From Pontibacter akesuensis (GTDB lineage Bacteria; Bacteroidota; Bacteroidia; Cytophagales; Hymenobacteraceae), in the NCBI RefSeq assembly GCF_001611675.1, contig NZ_CP014766.1, forward strand, positions 1,488,001-1,552,000: a stretch of DNA of 64,000 nt, in the 5' to 3' direction. A program made the translations under genes and the position numbers. Below the pieces are notes generated by a model. The model saw only the letters and a list, made by a program, of their open reading frames with translations, searched no databases and had not been told where the DNA came from. Each line of letters opens with the position of its first letter. The stretch's first letter is position 1. Positions 8,130-17,070 of the stretch are shown here, piece after piece.

Positions 8130-9128
8130 TTAGCGCTTCTTCTCTGGCTTATACTTCGACTCGTTAAAGATTTTGCGGTAATCGGTTTCTGCCATCAGTT
8201 CAGGCAGGCTCACGTCGGGGTTGCGCTGCATGTAGTGGCGCACAATCTGCCAGCCTACCCAGGTGCCAATGCGGCCGGGGGCCGAGGCATCTACCTCAGG
8301 CGTGTTAGGGCGCTCTCCTATGTACTTGTTCACCACGAAAGGAGATTTCTCAAACAGGAGCTCTTTCTCCAGAAAATGCGCCCAAATGCGCCCTTCGTTA
8401 TGAAAGATATCGGCTATCTGCTGGTCCGTATAAGAGATGATCAGTGAATCAGGGGTGCAAGGCAGCACCGACTGAACAAAATAGTAGGCCTTGCCCATGC
8501 TCACCATCTCACCAAGCAAGGTGCGGTCAGCGGCATTGGTTTTGTTAAAGCGGTTCGAGAGCAACAGCATGGCGGCAGGCACCATCTTTTCCGGCTGGTA
8601 ACGCGCCAGGATGTAGTCGTAGGCCTGCGGGCGGTATCTTGCCTTTGGCCCGATAAAGTAGTCAAGTCCGAGCACCAGGAGGCTGTCCGAAACAAACAGG
8701 TCGTTGCCCAGGCTGCCCAGGCCTGTCACAAAGGTTTTTACCTGCGGCACATGATACTCGGGATAATGGTACTTGATCACTTTAAAGGCCCGCTCCAACT
8801 GCTGCTCCTGCACTTTCATATCGCCGAAAGCCTCCTCCGACTGCAGCACCAGCGAATCCAGCGCTGCATTCGTGCTTAGCTCGTACAGGGCTTTTACCTG
8901 CTCGGCGTCGTTCGGGATCTGCAGGTATTTCTGCATGAAAAGCGGATTCTCTTCCAGAAAAGCGGCCACTTCGGCCTCAGACTTGGCGCTGAACAGCGCC
9001 TTCTCCATCCGCCCTATCTCCACATCAACAGGCACATCCGCTATCTCATCGGGCAGTTCACAGCTTTTATCGCCGCCACAGCCGAAAGTGAATATTAATA
9101 CCGCTAGTATAAAAAATCTGTAATACAT
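8130..9128 (-). CDS. gldB: gliding motility lipoprotein GldB
   Basis: A 332-aa lipoprotein. The ATG at 9128 begins MYYRFFILAVLIFTFGCGG, with lipidation cysteine in FTFGC; the open frame extends 17 codons further upstream but would bury the signal peptide. GldB hallmarks are VDVEIGRMEKALF, GLDYFIGPKARYRP and the C-terminal IGTWVGWQIVRHYM. In Flavobacterium johnsoniae, GldB is required for gliding, and its mechanism is not settled. Related genes gldD and gldE lie about 7 kb away. A DxD-type catalytic activity cannot be inferred. Confidence 0.9.
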   Translation of the reverse strand: MYYRFFILAVLIFTFGCGGDKSCELPDEIADVPVDVEIGRMEKALFSAKSEAEVAAFLEENPLFMQKYLQIPNDAEQVKALYELSTNAALDSLVLQSEEAFGDMKVQEQQLERAFKVIKYHYPEYHVPQVKTFVTGLGSLGNDLFVSDSLLVLGLDYFIGPKARYRPQAYDYILARYQPEKMVPAAMLLLSNRFNKTNAADRTLLGEMVSMGKAYYFVQSVLPCTPDSLIISYTDQQIADIFHNEGRIWAHFLEKELLFEKSPFVVNKYIGERPNTPEVDASAPGRIGTWVGWQIVRHYMQRNPDVSLPELMAETDYRKIFNESKYKPEKKR

Positions 9129-9135
9129 TGTTTTG

Positions 9136-9143
9136 TATCTTTG
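9136..9143 (+). promoter_or_regulatory. Bacteroidota -7 promoter element
   Basis: TATCTTTG, an exact match to TAnnTTTG, 57 bases before the outer membrane protein gene at 9201. No clear TTTG -33 element sits at the usual distance. Confidence 0.5.
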
Positions 9144-9200
9144 TACAAAAATAAGGTGTTCCGTCGTATTAGGTAACATAAAGTATAAATTAAAACGCTG

Positions 9201-9869
9201 ATGAAGAAACTTACACTCTTAATGCTGCTGCTGTGCGCTGGCTTTACCTCCATGGCACAGATTGAAATCGGTTTACAGGTATCCCCAACCATTGCTGGCA
9301 ACCGCTTTATAGCGGAAGACAGGTACAATTTTGAAAAGGAAAGCAGCAGCCTGCGTTTGGGTGTGGGCGTGATAGCCGACTACTTTTTTGCCCAGAACTA
9401 CGCCTTCAGCACCGGCCTGCTGTACCGTGCCAAGGGCTCGGAGATATCCTACAACTATACCCGTGAGAATGGCGGTGTCACAGAAACCATAAGCGGCAAA
9501 GATGACCTGACAATCCAGTACATTGAGTTGCCAATCACGCTGAAGCTCTTCACAAACGAAGTGGCGCCGGGCACTATTGCCTATTTTCAGGTGGGTGGCT
9601 CACTTAACACCAAAGTGGCAGCTCAGGTGAACGACAAGAAGGTTATCGACGGAGAGAAAATCATCAAGCGCTTCAACATCTTCGAGGCCGATGTGCTGCT
9701 TGGTGGCGGTGCTGAGTTCCAGATGGGCCAGAGCACGAAGCTATTTGCCGGCCTTACCTACCACCGCGGCCTCACCGACATCGACGACTTTTACGAGAAA
9801 AAATTGGGCGACAAGAACATCGCTATCAAAAACAACGGTGTATCACTGGATGTTGGCGTGAAGTTCTAG
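9201..9869 (+). CDS. outer membrane beta-barrel protein
   Basis: A 222-aa secreted protein. A cleavable signal peptide MKKLTLLMLLLCAGFTSMA is followed by QIEIGLQVSP. The rest alternates short amphipathic strands (GVGVIADYFFAQNYAFSTGLLYR, IQYIELPITLKLF, ADVLLGGGAEFQMG) and ends with an aromatic-rich final strand NGVSLDVGVKF. This is the porin-family eight-strand-type barrel common in Bacteroidota. Pore formation is not proven. It is transcribed divergently from gldB and ends at a bidirectional terminator shared with rng. Confidence 0.85.
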   Translation: MKKLTLLMLLLCAGFTSMAQIEIGLQVSPTIAGNRFIAEDRYNFEKESSSLRLGVGVIADYFFAQNYAFSTGLLYRAKGSEISYNYTRENGGVTETISGKDDLTIQYIELPITLKLFTNEVAPGTIAYFQVGGSLNTKVAAQVNDKKVIDGEKIIKRFNIFEADVLLGGGAEFQMGQSTKLFAGLTYHRGLTDIDDFYEKKLGDKNIAIKNNGVSLDVGVKF

Positions 9870-9900
9870 CCGCGCTGGCAACAAGTATAAAGTATAAATA

Positions 9901-9937
9901 AAAAAAGCCGCTGCTAGTCACTAGCAGCGGCTTTTTT
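9901..9937. terminator. bidirectional terminator
   Basis: A perfect 17-bp stem with a 3-base loop: six A, GCCGCTGCTAG, TCA, then the complement ending in six T. It lies between the convergent genes ending at 9869 (+) and 9956 (-) and can serve both. Confidence 0.92.
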
Positions 9938-9955
9938 ATTCCGTGGAGTTGGCTC

Positions 9956-11560
9956 TTATACCAGTTCCTCTTCTTTTTCATCAATTTCGACAACTGGGCT
10001 GGCGGCGGTTCTCAGCTCAATTTCCTCTCCCTGGCTATCCATCACATTAAAGTCCATGATGCCCAGCGAAGTGTCTTTTACAAGGCTCACCCACCTGTAG
10101 TACTTGAAAAACCATTTCACCTGCTTTGATATCAGTCCCTTTGTATAGTATGAGTACACGAAGGGGTGCATAAATATCTTTAAGCTCTTGTGGTTGTGGC
10201 TCGTCAGCAGGTCTTCTACCGCTGCGTCAATTTCATCTGTCACCAGAATACTGGCTGTAATTTTACCGGTTCCGCCGCATGTAGGGCAAACCTCGCCGGT
10301 AACAATGTTTTGCTCCGGTCTGACACGCTGTCGGGTGATTTGCATCAGACCAAATTTAGAGACTGGGAGAACGGTAGACTTAGAGCGGTCCCGCTTTAGT
10401 TCTTCCTTTACAACCTCGTAAACTTTCTGCCGGTTCTCCGGCGACTTCATGTCAATAAAGTCAACTACAATTATCCCACCTATGTCCCTGAGGCGCAACT
10501 GACGGGCCACTTCTTTGGCGGCCATCATGTTTACGTGAAGCGCGGTTGCCTCCTGGTTTGTTTCGGTGTTCGATTTGTTCCCACTGTTTACATCTACCAC
10601 ATGCAGGGCCTCGGTGTGCTCTATCACCAGGTAACCACCCCCTGGTATCGTCACTGTTTTTCCAAAGGCAGCCTTTAGCTGTTTCTCGATGTTGAAGTGT
10701 TCAAAGGTCTTTGTTTTGCCAGTATAGTGTTTCAGGATATTAACCCGGTCCGGTGCTATACTTTGCACGTAGGCTTTGATGTCGTCATAGAGCTGCGTAT
10801 CGTCAACTACTATATTGTCAAAGCTCTCGTTTAACAGATCCCTCAAGATGGATGAAGAACGGTTTAGCTCACCGATCACTTTATCGTTCGGCTTTGCTAT
10901 TCTGAGGGTTTTAAAGCCCTCTTCCCAATTGGCCAGCATGTTGCGCAGGTCTCTGTCGAGCTCTGCCACTTCGCGGCCCTCTGCTACCGTGCGAATGATC
11001 ACGCCGAAGTTCTCCGGCTTTATACTTGTGATCAGGCGCTTTAAGCGTGTGCGCTCCTCTTTGCTGACGATTTTCTTGGAGACACTTACCGTGTTTGAAA
11101 ACGGTACGAGCACCAGGTAACGTCCGGCTAAGGAAAGCTCACAGGACAGGCGCGGTCCTTTGGTAGATATCGGCTCTTTTACAATCTGCACAAGCAGCTG
11201 CTGCCCCTTTTTCAGGACATCGGCTGCCTTGCCGAGCTTGTCTATCTCAGGCTCAAACTTTATCTGGCTTAGCTTGGGTGTTGCGTTCTTCTGTGTTTGC
11301 GCCGCTTTCACATATTTGTTAAGCGTTTTGATGTTGGCTCCCAGGTCATGGTAATGCAGGAATGCATCCTTGTGGTAGCCAATATCAATAAAGGCGGCGT
11401 TAAGTCCAGGCATTACTTTTTTTACAGTGCCCAGGAAAATATCACCTACGGTGTAGTCCGTGTCTTTCGACTCGAAGTGATACTCTACCAGTCTTTTATC
11501 CTGTAAAAGCGCAATGCGATCCCCATCTTGAGTAGAATTGATAATCAGTTCGTTACTCAA
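9956..11560 (-). CDS. rng: ribonuclease E/G family endoribonuclease
   Basis: A 534-aa RNase E/G without the long degradosome tail of RNase E. The S1 domain lies at about residues 35-125 (VGDIFLGTVKKVMPGLNAAFIDIG). The catalytic DNase I-like domain has metal-binding VVDVNSG and GGIIVVDFIDM, and the zinc-link CPTCGGTG lies near 430. It processes rRNA precursors and degrades mRNA. The start is a TTG at 11560, chosen because conserved sequence begins immediately (SNELIINSTQ). It is the last gene of a leftward block with HU, a TPR protein and a 29-aa basic protein, an order I recall as common in Bacteroidota. Confidence 0.94.
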   Translation of the reverse strand: MSNELIINSTQDGDRIALLQDKRLVEYHFESKDTDYTVGDIFLGTVKKVMPGLNAAFIDIGYHKDAFLHYHDLGANIKTLNKYVKAAQTQKNATPKLSQIKFEPEIDKLGKAADVLKKGQQLLVQIVKEPISTKGPRLSCELSLAGRYLVLVPFSNTVSVSKKIVSKEERTRLKRLITSIKPENFGVIIRTVAEGREVAELDRDLRNMLANWEEGFKTLRIAKPNDKVIGELNRSSSILRDLLNESFDNIVVDDTQLYDDIKAYVQSIAPDRVNILKHYTGKTKTFEHFNIEKQLKAAFGKTVTIPGGGYLVIEHTEALHVVDVNSGNKSNTETNQEATALHVNMMAAKEVARQLRLRDIGGIIVVDFIDMKSPENRQKVYEVVKEELKRDRSKSTVLPVSKFGLMQITRQRVRPEQNIVTGEVCPTCGGTGKITASILVTDEIDAAVEDLLTSHNHKSLKIFMHPFVYSYYTKGLISKQVKWFFKYYRWVSLVKDTSLGIMDFNVMDSQGEEIELRTAASPVVEIDEKEEELV

Positions 11561-11600
11561 TTTCTCTCAAATGGTTATGGTTCCGATGTATAAGACCAAA

Positions 11601-11626
11601 GCCCACTTTAGCGAAGCAAAGTGGGC
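11601..11626 (-). terminator. hairpin between the 29-aa gene and rng
   Basis: A 9-bp stem GCCCACTTT / AAAGTGGGC with an 8-base loop. On the minus strand it is followed by TTTGGTCTT, a weak T tract, so it may attenuate rather than fully end transcription before rng. Confidence 0.55.
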
Positions 11627-11646
11627 CCTCGTGAAATTAGAAGAAA

Positions 11647-11736
11647 TTACTTCTTCTTATGTCTGTTTTTTCTAAGACGCTTCTTTCTTTTGTGCGTGGC
11701 GATCTTATGTCTTTTTCTTTTCTTTCCGCAAGGCAT
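11647..11736 (-). CDS. 29-aa basic protein, AURKAIP1/COX24 domain family
   Basis: A very short gene that is easily missed. It encodes MPCGKKRKRHKIATHKRKK followed by RLRKNRHKKK, 29 residues of which more than half are Lys, Arg or His. I recognise it as the highly conserved small Bacteroidota protein annotated with the AURKAIP1/COX24 domain, whose mitochondrial relative is ribosomal small-subunit protein mS38. A ribosome-associated role is therefore likely, but it is inferred from family knowledge. Its place directly before rng, an rRNA-processing enzyme, fits. No cleavable signal. Confidence 0.88.
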   Translation of the reverse strand: MPCGKKRKRHKIATHKRKKRLRKNRHKKK

Positions 11737-11775
11737 AATCTTGGTTTTTTGTGTTATGAATGATTTCTTAAATTC

Positions 11776-12639
11776 TTAATTCAGTTTGGCAAGCTCCTCG
11801 TCTACCGAGGTGATCAAGGCCGGATCGTTGCTCATGCCCTTCACTTTCTCGAAAACAGCCTTTGCCTGCTCCTTCTGCCCCGTTCCAGCCAACGCCACTG
11901 CCAGGTAGAAGGTTCCTTCCACGTGGCTCGGGTTAACCTCCACCAGCTTCTGGAAACGCTCCACGGCCTTGTCGTACTGGGTAGACTGCATCGACAGAAT
12001 ACCCAGGTTAAACAACGCCTTTTCGTGGTTCGGGTTTGATGCGATGACTTCGCGCAGCAGCGTAATTCCCTGCATCGGATTAGAGGTCGCGATATAGGTC
12101 ATGGCTACGTTCGTTTTGGCATCCAGCTCCGACGGGTTGTTCTTCAGCACCTGCTCATACATGGCACGCGCCTTGGAACCGAGTTCGTTGGCGCGCTCCT
12201 GGGTGGAAGCAAATGTGAAGGCCTCGTAATAAGCATCGCCTGCCCGCTTGTAGCTGTTTTCACCCCCACGGGCTTTGGCAGCAACTTCAAAGTAGTAACC
12301 GGCACTGTCATACTTGGCAGCCGCTTTGTAGGCATCGCCCAATTCTACTGCCTGCCTACTGCGGGTCTGCTCATCGCTGGCCTTGTTAAACTTGGCCCGG
12401 GCGGTAGACAGCGCCATCAGTTGCTCAGGTGTCGCTGTCATGTGCGCATCCGCAGCAGCACCTCCCTCAGCACCGTGGTCGTGGCCGTCATCTTCTGAGT
12501 GGCCTTCGGGCACGGCACCTGCTTCGGTACTGGCAAGATTGTTTTTGTCCTCCTCGTTTACAACAACTTTGGGCAAAAAGAATATAACGGCCACCAACAC
12601 GATGGCTGCAATAACTATCAATATTTGTGACCGTTTCAT
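11776..12639 (-). CDS. membrane-anchored tetratricopeptide repeat protein
   Basis: A 287-aa protein with one N-terminal membrane segment (SQILIVIAAIVLVAVIFFLP, about residues 4-23), then a histidine- and acid-rich linker (EGHSEDDGHDHGAEGG) and several TPR units over about residues 85-285. Clear repeats are AYKAAAKYDSAGYYFEVAAKA, HEKALFNLGILSMQSTQYDKAVERFQ and the next unit near 235. TPR domains scaffold protein contacts, and the partner here is unknown. The histidine-rich stretch could bind metal, but this is untested. It lies 61 bases downstream of HU and 39 bases upstream of the 29-aa gene. Confidence 0.85.
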   Translation of the reverse strand: MKRSQILIVIAAIVLVAVIFFLPKVVVNEEDKNNLASTEAGAVPEGHSEDDGHDHGAEGGAAADAHMTATPEQLMALSTARAKFNKASDEQTRSRQAVELGDAYKAAAKYDSAGYYFEVAAKARGGENSYKRAGDAYYEAFTFASTQERANELGSKARAMYEQVLKNNPSELDAKTNVAMTYIATSNPMQGITLLREVIASNPNHEKALFNLGILSMQSTQYDKAVERFQKLVEVNPSHVEGTFYLAVALAGTGQKEQAKAVFEKVKGMSNDPALITSVDEELAKLN

Positions 12640-12685
12640 TCTTTTTGCCTAATAGCTGTTTTGAGTTAAAACAAAATTAGATCAG

Positions 12686-12693
12686 CAAAGATA
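12686..12693 (-). promoter_or_regulatory. Bacteroidota -7 promoter element
   Basis: Minus strand TATCTTTG, an exact TAnnTTTG match, 47 bases before the TPR gene. A TTTTTG directly abuts it; a -33 element at normal spacing would fall inside the HU gene and is not obvious. Confidence 0.5.
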
Positions 12694-12700
12694 CAAAAAT

Positions 12701-13006
12701 TTAAGAATGTGCTACTTCTTGAATCTTTTTGCTGTTCTTGATCTTCTGGATAAAGGTTTTTGACGGCTTAAAGCTAGGGATAAAATGCTCGTCGATGATG
12801 ATAGATGTGTTTTTAGAAATGTTACGAGCTACTTTTTTCGCACGCTTCTTATTCACAAAGCTACCAAAACCTCTCACGTAGATGTTGTTACCATCTGCCA
12901 TAGAATCTTTCACTACTTTGAAGAAAGCCTCAATGGTAGACTGTACATCTGCTTTATCGATCCCTGTCTTATCAGCAATTTCTGATATTACTTCTGCTTT
13001 AGTCAC
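12701..13006 (-). CDS. HU family DNA-binding protein
   Basis: A 101-aa nucleoid-associated protein. The start MTKAEVISEIADKTGIDKADVQSTIEAFFKVVKDSM is the HU dimerisation helix pair. GNNIYVRGFGSFVNKKRAKKVARN is the signature strand region, and the beta-arm leads to FIPSFKPSKTF. It bends and compacts DNA as a dimer. The arm lacks the usual RNP; instead ISKNTSIIIDEHFIPSF follows, as in the common Bacteroidota variants. It is the first gene of the leftward block and has the best promoter in the window. Confidence 0.94.
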   Translation of the reverse strand: MTKAEVISEIADKTGIDKADVQSTIEAFFKVVKDSMADGNNIYVRGFGSFVNKKRAKKVARNISKNTSIIIDEHFIPSFKPSKTFIQKIKNSKKIQEVAHS

Positions 13007-13094
13007 TTGCTTGTTCTTTATAAATTAATAATAAGTTATCTTTCTAGTGTAATGGGTATCAGTAATTTCCAGAATTACCGTGATTTTCGGGGCA

Positions 13095-13125
13095 CAAAGG
13101 TAGGGCTACTTTTCGAATAGCAAAA
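13095..13125 (-). promoter_or_regulatory. complete Bacteroidota promoter for HU
   Basis: Reading the minus strand: TTTTG at 13125-13121, an 18-base spacer, then TACCTTTG at 13102-13095. Both the -33 (TTTG) and -7 (TAnnTTTG) elements are present at normal spacing. The predicted transcript starts near 13090, giving a leader of about 85 bases before HU. Confidence 0.75.
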
Positions 13126-13374
13126 GCTTTAGCGCTAAATTATTACGTACCGGATGGCCCCTCTAAAGTATCGCCCAGCGCCAACCGCACACGGCCTGCC
13201 ATCCCTTAACGCCTGCCTGCCACTTATATTTCAGTGTTTCACCATCTGTTTGAAGTTTCCGCCCCTCACAACAAATTTCTAATTTGCCAGTTGCTACCTT
13301 GCACACGAACCGGCCTTCGCCTTTGCAAAGTATAGCCAACGCCAGCCGTGCTTATTGAAATATCATATTACCCC
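13126..13374. other. divergent intergenic region between HU and mutY
   Basis: Together with the HU promoter this makes about 370 bases with no gene. It must carry the mutY promoter, but I see no convincing TAnnTTTG on the plus strand. A CTTTGCAAAG palindrome lies at 13321-13330, about 45 bases before the chosen mutY start. Confidence 0.4.
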
Positions 13375-14466
13375 ATGCAGGAAACCGCACACGCACATTT
13401 TGCATCAAAACTCATCGACTGGTACGGCCGGAACAAACGCACTTTGCCCTGGCGCGACACCACTAACCCATACTTTATCTGGCTTTCGGAGGTGATTCTG
13501 CAGCAGACGCGGGTGGCGCAGGGCCTGCCCTACTACCAGCGCTTCGTGGAAACCTACCCTACTGTGCAGGACCTGGCTGCGGCCCCACAGGAGGAGGTGC
13601 TGCGGTTGTGGCAGGGGCTTGGCTATTACTCCCGTGCCCGTAACATGCACCATACGGCGCAGTTGGTAGTAGCACAGTTTGGCGGTCAGTTTCCGACGAA
13701 GTATGAGGACTTACTGAAGTTGAAGGGCGTGGGCAGTTATACAGCGGCGGCCATTGCCTCTTTTGCCTTCAAGGAGCAAGTGGCCGTGCTGGATGGGAAC
13801 GTTTTCCGGGTGCTGGCTCGTATTTTTGGCCTTTCAGATGATATTGCCGCGCCCGCCTCGCGCAAAGTTTTCCAGAAACTGGCCGATGAACTGGTGCCTG
13901 CCAGGGAGCCGGACACCTATAATCAGGCCATCATGGAGTTTGGCGCCATACAGTGCACACCCCTAATGCCTGACTGCATGTTTTGCCCCTTCCAACAAAC
14001 TTGCTTTGCCTTTAACCACGGCATGGTGCAGGAACTACCGGTAAAAGCAAAGGCGAAGGCGGCGCGGCCACGCTACTTCCATTACATCGTTTTTGAGCAC
14101 AACAACAGCTTTTACCTGCGCAAGCGCCTGGAGGGCGACATCTGGCAGGGTCTTTACGATTTCTACCTCTACGAGAGCGACACCAAGGAGCTACCGATGC
14201 CCTTGCTGCTGCAGGAGTTGCAGGAGGCAGGCATACCGGTGCTGGAAGCGGATTTGCAGCCTCCCGCCAAAGCGTACAAACATATTTTAAGCCATCAGAA
14301 AATAACAGCGCATTTTTACAGGATAAAACTGCACGAGCCGCTGAAAAAGGAGGTACTGCAGGAAACAAGATTGGGGCTTTTTAACGTTGAAGAAATAGAT
14401 AATTTGCCGAAGCCAGTTTTGATCAGCAGCTATTTGAAAGATGCGAAGATTTTAGTATATTTATAG
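13375..14466 (+). CDS. mutY: A/G-specific adenine DNA glycosylase
   Basis: Removes adenine mispaired with 8-oxoguanine. Taking the ATG at 13375 (MQETAHAH) gives 363 aa; a GTG nine codons upstream is in frame but less likely. Catalytic Glu39 lies in SEVILQQTRV, the HhH is LKGVGSYTAAAIASF, and Asp140 lies in VLDGNVFRVLAR. The [4Fe-4S] cysteines are at 194, 201, 204 and 210. The C-terminal NUDIX-like 8-oxoG recognition domain runs from about 230 to the end. It is followed by ssb, gldE and gldD in one direction, a gene order known from Flavobacterium. Confidence 0.95.
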   Translation: MQETAHAHFASKLIDWYGRNKRTLPWRDTTNPYFIWLSEVILQQTRVAQGLPYYQRFVETYPTVQDLAAAPQEEVLRLWQGLGYYSRARNMHHTAQLVVAQFGGQFPTKYEDLLKLKGVGSYTAAAIASFAFKEQVAVLDGNVFRVLARIFGLSDDIAAPASRKVFQKLADELVPAREPDTYNQAIMEFGAIQCTPLMPDCMFCPFQQTCFAFNHGMVQELPVKAKAKAARPRYFHYIVFEHNNSFYLRKRLEGDIWQGLYDFYLYESDTKELPMPLLLQELQEAGIPVLEADLQPPAKAYKHILSHQKITAHFYRIKLHEPLKKEVLQETRLGLFNVEEIDNLPKPVLISSYLKDAKILVYL

Positions 14467-14577
14467 ACTGAAACTATTTATAGCGGAAAAAGCATTATCT
14501 ATTTCAGTAAGCCATATTTGCCTCCAGCTTGGTTGTTGGAGTAGCCCATTTCAACTAAATATTTAACGTAAAAAGAC

Positions 14578-15063
14578 ATGGCAAGTGTAAACAAAGTAAT
14601 CCTGATCGGAAACCTGGGCAAAGACCCGGAAGTACGTCACTTAGAGGGCGGTGTAGCAGTAGCTCGCTTCCCAATGGCAACCTCCGAAACGTTCAAGGAC
14701 AAGCAGGGCCAGCGCCAGGAAAGAACCGAATGGCACAACATTGTGGTTTGGAGAGGTCTGGCTGAAGTGGCCGAGAAGTACCTGAAGAAAGGCAATTCTG
14801 TCTACATCGAAGGAAGACTCAGAACCAATAACTATCAGGACAAGGAAGGCATCCAGCGTTACAGCACCGAGATTGTAGCGGACCAGATGACCATGCTGGG
14901 CGGCCCGAGCGGCGGTAGCGGAAACGGCCAGGAATCAGCGGCTGCAAGCGGCGGAAACTACGGCAGTAGCAGCGCATCCTCTTCAGGCAGCGGCAATAGC
15001 AGCAACAGCGGCGGCAATGCCTCAGCCTTCCAGAACGACGAGCCGGACGACCTGCCGTTCTAA
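14578..15063 (+). CDS. ssb: single-stranded DNA-binding protein
   Basis: A 161-aa SSB. The OB fold occupies about residues 1-108: [45 protein letters not shown] and [19 protein letters not shown] glycine/serine-rich flexible linker (about 115-150) leads to the acidic tail DEPDDLPF, which docks repair and replication proteins. It would act as a tetramer on single-stranded DNA. The gene lies 111 bases after mutY and 26 bases before gldE. Confidence 0.96.
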   Translation: MASVNKVILIGNLGKDPEVRHLEGGVAVARFPMATSETFKDKQGQRQERTEWHNIVVWRGLAEVAEKYLKKGNSVYIEGRLRTNNYQDKEGIQRYSTEIVADQMTMLGGPSGGSGNGQESAAASGGNYGSSSASSSGSGNSSNSGGNASAFQNDEPDDLPF

Positions 15064-15089
15064 CCTATGTTTCAACTAATTAGATAGTC

Positions 15090-16460
15090 TTGGAAAGTAC
15101 AGACCCCGGAGACCCCCTGAGTTATAGTTTACTCCAACTCCTACAAAGTTCGTTAACTGAACTCAGAATAGAATACCTGGTCGCCATTGTTGGTGGCTTT
15201 ATCTTACTGCTGCTCTCTGCCCTCACATCGGGGGCCGAGGCAGCTTTCTTCTCTTTAACAGAGCGTGAACTGGAGCAGTGTAAAACCAGCGCCCGCCCCT
15301 CTGAACAGCGTGTGTACCGCCTCCTGCAGCACCCACGCAAGCTCCTGACAACCATTCTTATCTTCAACAATGGCATTAACGTGGCCATTATTACAGTGTT
15401 TGCCTACGTGGCCTGGCAGCTTTTTGGCGCCAGCACCCTGGCGGCTGGCGCGATGGTGGCCTGTGTGCTTTTTGCTACCTTTTTTATCGTTTTCTGTGCA
15501 GAAGTGCTGCCTAAAGTATACGTTCAGAAGCGGCGCCTGCACCTGGTGCGCCGCATGGCTGGCGTACTCGTAAAGCTGCAGTGGCTTGTCCGCCCCATCT
15601 CCTGGCTGCTGATGTTTATCAATGAGTACATTGAAAGAAAATACATCTCCAAAGGGTACAGTCATACTTTAGAGGACCTGCACCACAGTTTGGATGTTGC
15701 CTTGACCAATGCTGACACTTCTCCGGAAGAGCGCAAGATTCTGCGCGGCGTGGTAAACTTCGGCTCCATCACGGTGAAGCAGATCATGCGCCCGCGAATT
15801 GACATTGTTAGTTTTCAGCGCAGCCTCACCCTTCCGGAGCTCATGCCCGAAATTGTGCAGTGGGGCTATTCCCGCGTGCCGGTTTATACCGAGAGCACCG
15901 CTCAGATTGAAGGCATCCTCTACGTAAAAGACTTGCTGCCGCACTTACACAATGGGGCTGACTTTAACTGGCAGCAATTGGTGCGTCCGCCGTTCTTTGT
16001 GCCGGAGAACAAGCGCATTGCTGACCTTTTCCAGGATTTCAAGGAGAAGCACGTGCACATGGCGGTGGTTGTAAACGAGTATGGCGCTACGGTAGGCCTG
16101 CTGACGTTGGAGGATATTGTGGAAGAGATTGTGGGCGAGATTAACGATGAGTTTGATGACGACGATGACATTATCTATTCTCAACTCGATGAAAATACCT
16201 TTATCTTTGACGGCAAGACATCGCTGCATGACTTTTGCAAGATTGCAGAGCTGCCTTTCGATGCCTTTGAGGAGGTAAAGGGCGAAAATGAAACGGTGGC
16301 TGGTTTGATGCTGGCGCTGTTTTCACGCATTCCGCGCACAGGCGAGGAAGTGGACTACGGCCGCTTTCATTTCACAGTAGAGTCGGCGGACACGAAGCGC
16401 GTAAAACGAGTTAAGATAAATGTCGCAAGCAAAAAAGAACAGTATCATAAAGTTAGCTAG
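15090..16460 (+). CDS. gldE: gliding-associated CNNM/CBS membrane protein GldE
   Basis: A 456-aa membrane protein of the CorC/CNNM (hemolysin-like) family. The N-terminal CNNM transmembrane domain occupies about 20-185, with hydrophobic segments near 23-47, 100-130 and others, including the [20 protein letters not shown] motif. A CBS pair follows ([49 protein letters not shown]), then a C-terminal CorC domain. The start is TTG at 15090, supported by the immediate [12 protein letters not shown]. Relatives move divalent cations, and in Flavobacterium johnsoniae GldE partly substitutes for GldD. It overlaps gldD by 41 bases. Confidence 0.92.
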   Translation: MESTDPGDPLSYSLLQLLQSSLTELRIEYLVAIVGGFILLLLSALTSGAEAAFFSLTERELEQCKTSARPSEQRVYRLLQHPRKLLTTILIFNNGINVAIITVFAYVAWQLFGASTLAAGAMVACVLFATFFIVFCAEVLPKVYVQKRRLHLVRRMAGVLVKLQWLVRPISWLLMFINEYIERKYISKGYSHTLEDLHHSLDVALTNADTSPEERKILRGVVNFGSITVKQIMRPRIDIVSFQRSLTLPELMPEIVQWGYSRVPVYTESTAQIEGILYVKDLLPHLHNGADFNWQQLVRPPFFVPENKRIADLFQDFKEKHVHMAVVVNEYGATVGLLTLEDIVEEIVGEINDEFDDDDDIIYSQLDENTFIFDGKTSLHDFCKIAELPFDAFEEVKGENETVAGLMLALFSRIPRTGEEVDYGRFHFTVESADTKRVKRVKINVASKKEQYHKVS

Positions 16461-17043
16461 CCTGAAGTCTCTGTTGTGGTTCGGTCTAGCTGCAGGCTTT
16501 ATTTCCTGCAGCGCAGAGTACACGCCGAAGCCGAAGGGCTACAACCGCATCGACCTGCCTTCGCAAACATACAAGCCGCTACAGGAGGCACATCCATATG
16601 CTTTTGAGATGTCGGAGCACGCTAAAACGCGCCCTGATTCTTCCGGAATTGCGCAGCCGCACTGGATCAACATCATCTACCCGGAGCTGGGCGCAAACGT
16701 GCAACTTACCTATATCGACATCAGCCAGGGCAACGACAAGATGCTGAACAACCTCGTGGAAGATGCGCGAAAGCTAACTGCCAAGCACCAGATTAAAGCC
16801 TACGCCATTGAGGAGACGCAGATAAAGACGCCACAGGGCGACGTGGCTGCTGTTTTTGAATTGGAGGGCGAAGTGCCCAGCCAGTTCCAGTTCTATGTAA
16901 CCGACTCTACACAGCATTTCCTGCGCGGCGCGCTATACTTTAGAACTGCCACCCAGAACGACTCGCTTGCCCCGGTCATTGAGTTTGTGAAGAAGGATAT
17001 CGTGCACCTGCTGAATACGCTGGAGTGGCGGGATAAGCAGTAG
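16420..17043 (+). CDS. gldD: gliding motility lipoprotein GldD
   Basis: A 207-aa lipoprotein. The signal peptide ends at GLAAGFISC with lipidation at the cysteine near residue 30. The hallmark [14 protein letters not shown] follows at once, and [19 protein letters not shown] and the C-terminal [16 protein letters not shown] complete the family. GldD is required for gliding in Flavobacterium, with an unknown biochemical activity. The start overlaps gldE, implying coupled expression. Immediately after the stop begins an AT-rich foreign-looking segment. Confidence 0.92.
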   Translation: MSQAKKNSIIKLASLKSLLWFGLAAGFISCSAEYTPKPKGYNRIDLPSQTYKPLQEAHPYAFEMSEHAKTRPDSSGIAQPHWINIIYPELGANVQLTYIDISQGNDKMLNNLVEDARKLTAKHQIKAYAIEETQIKTPQGDVAAVFELEGEVPSQFQFYVTDSTQHFLRGALYFRTATQNDSLAPVIEFVKKDIVHLLNTLEWRDKQ

Positions 17044-17070
17044 GTGTCATTATTTTCTGTAAAAAACATA

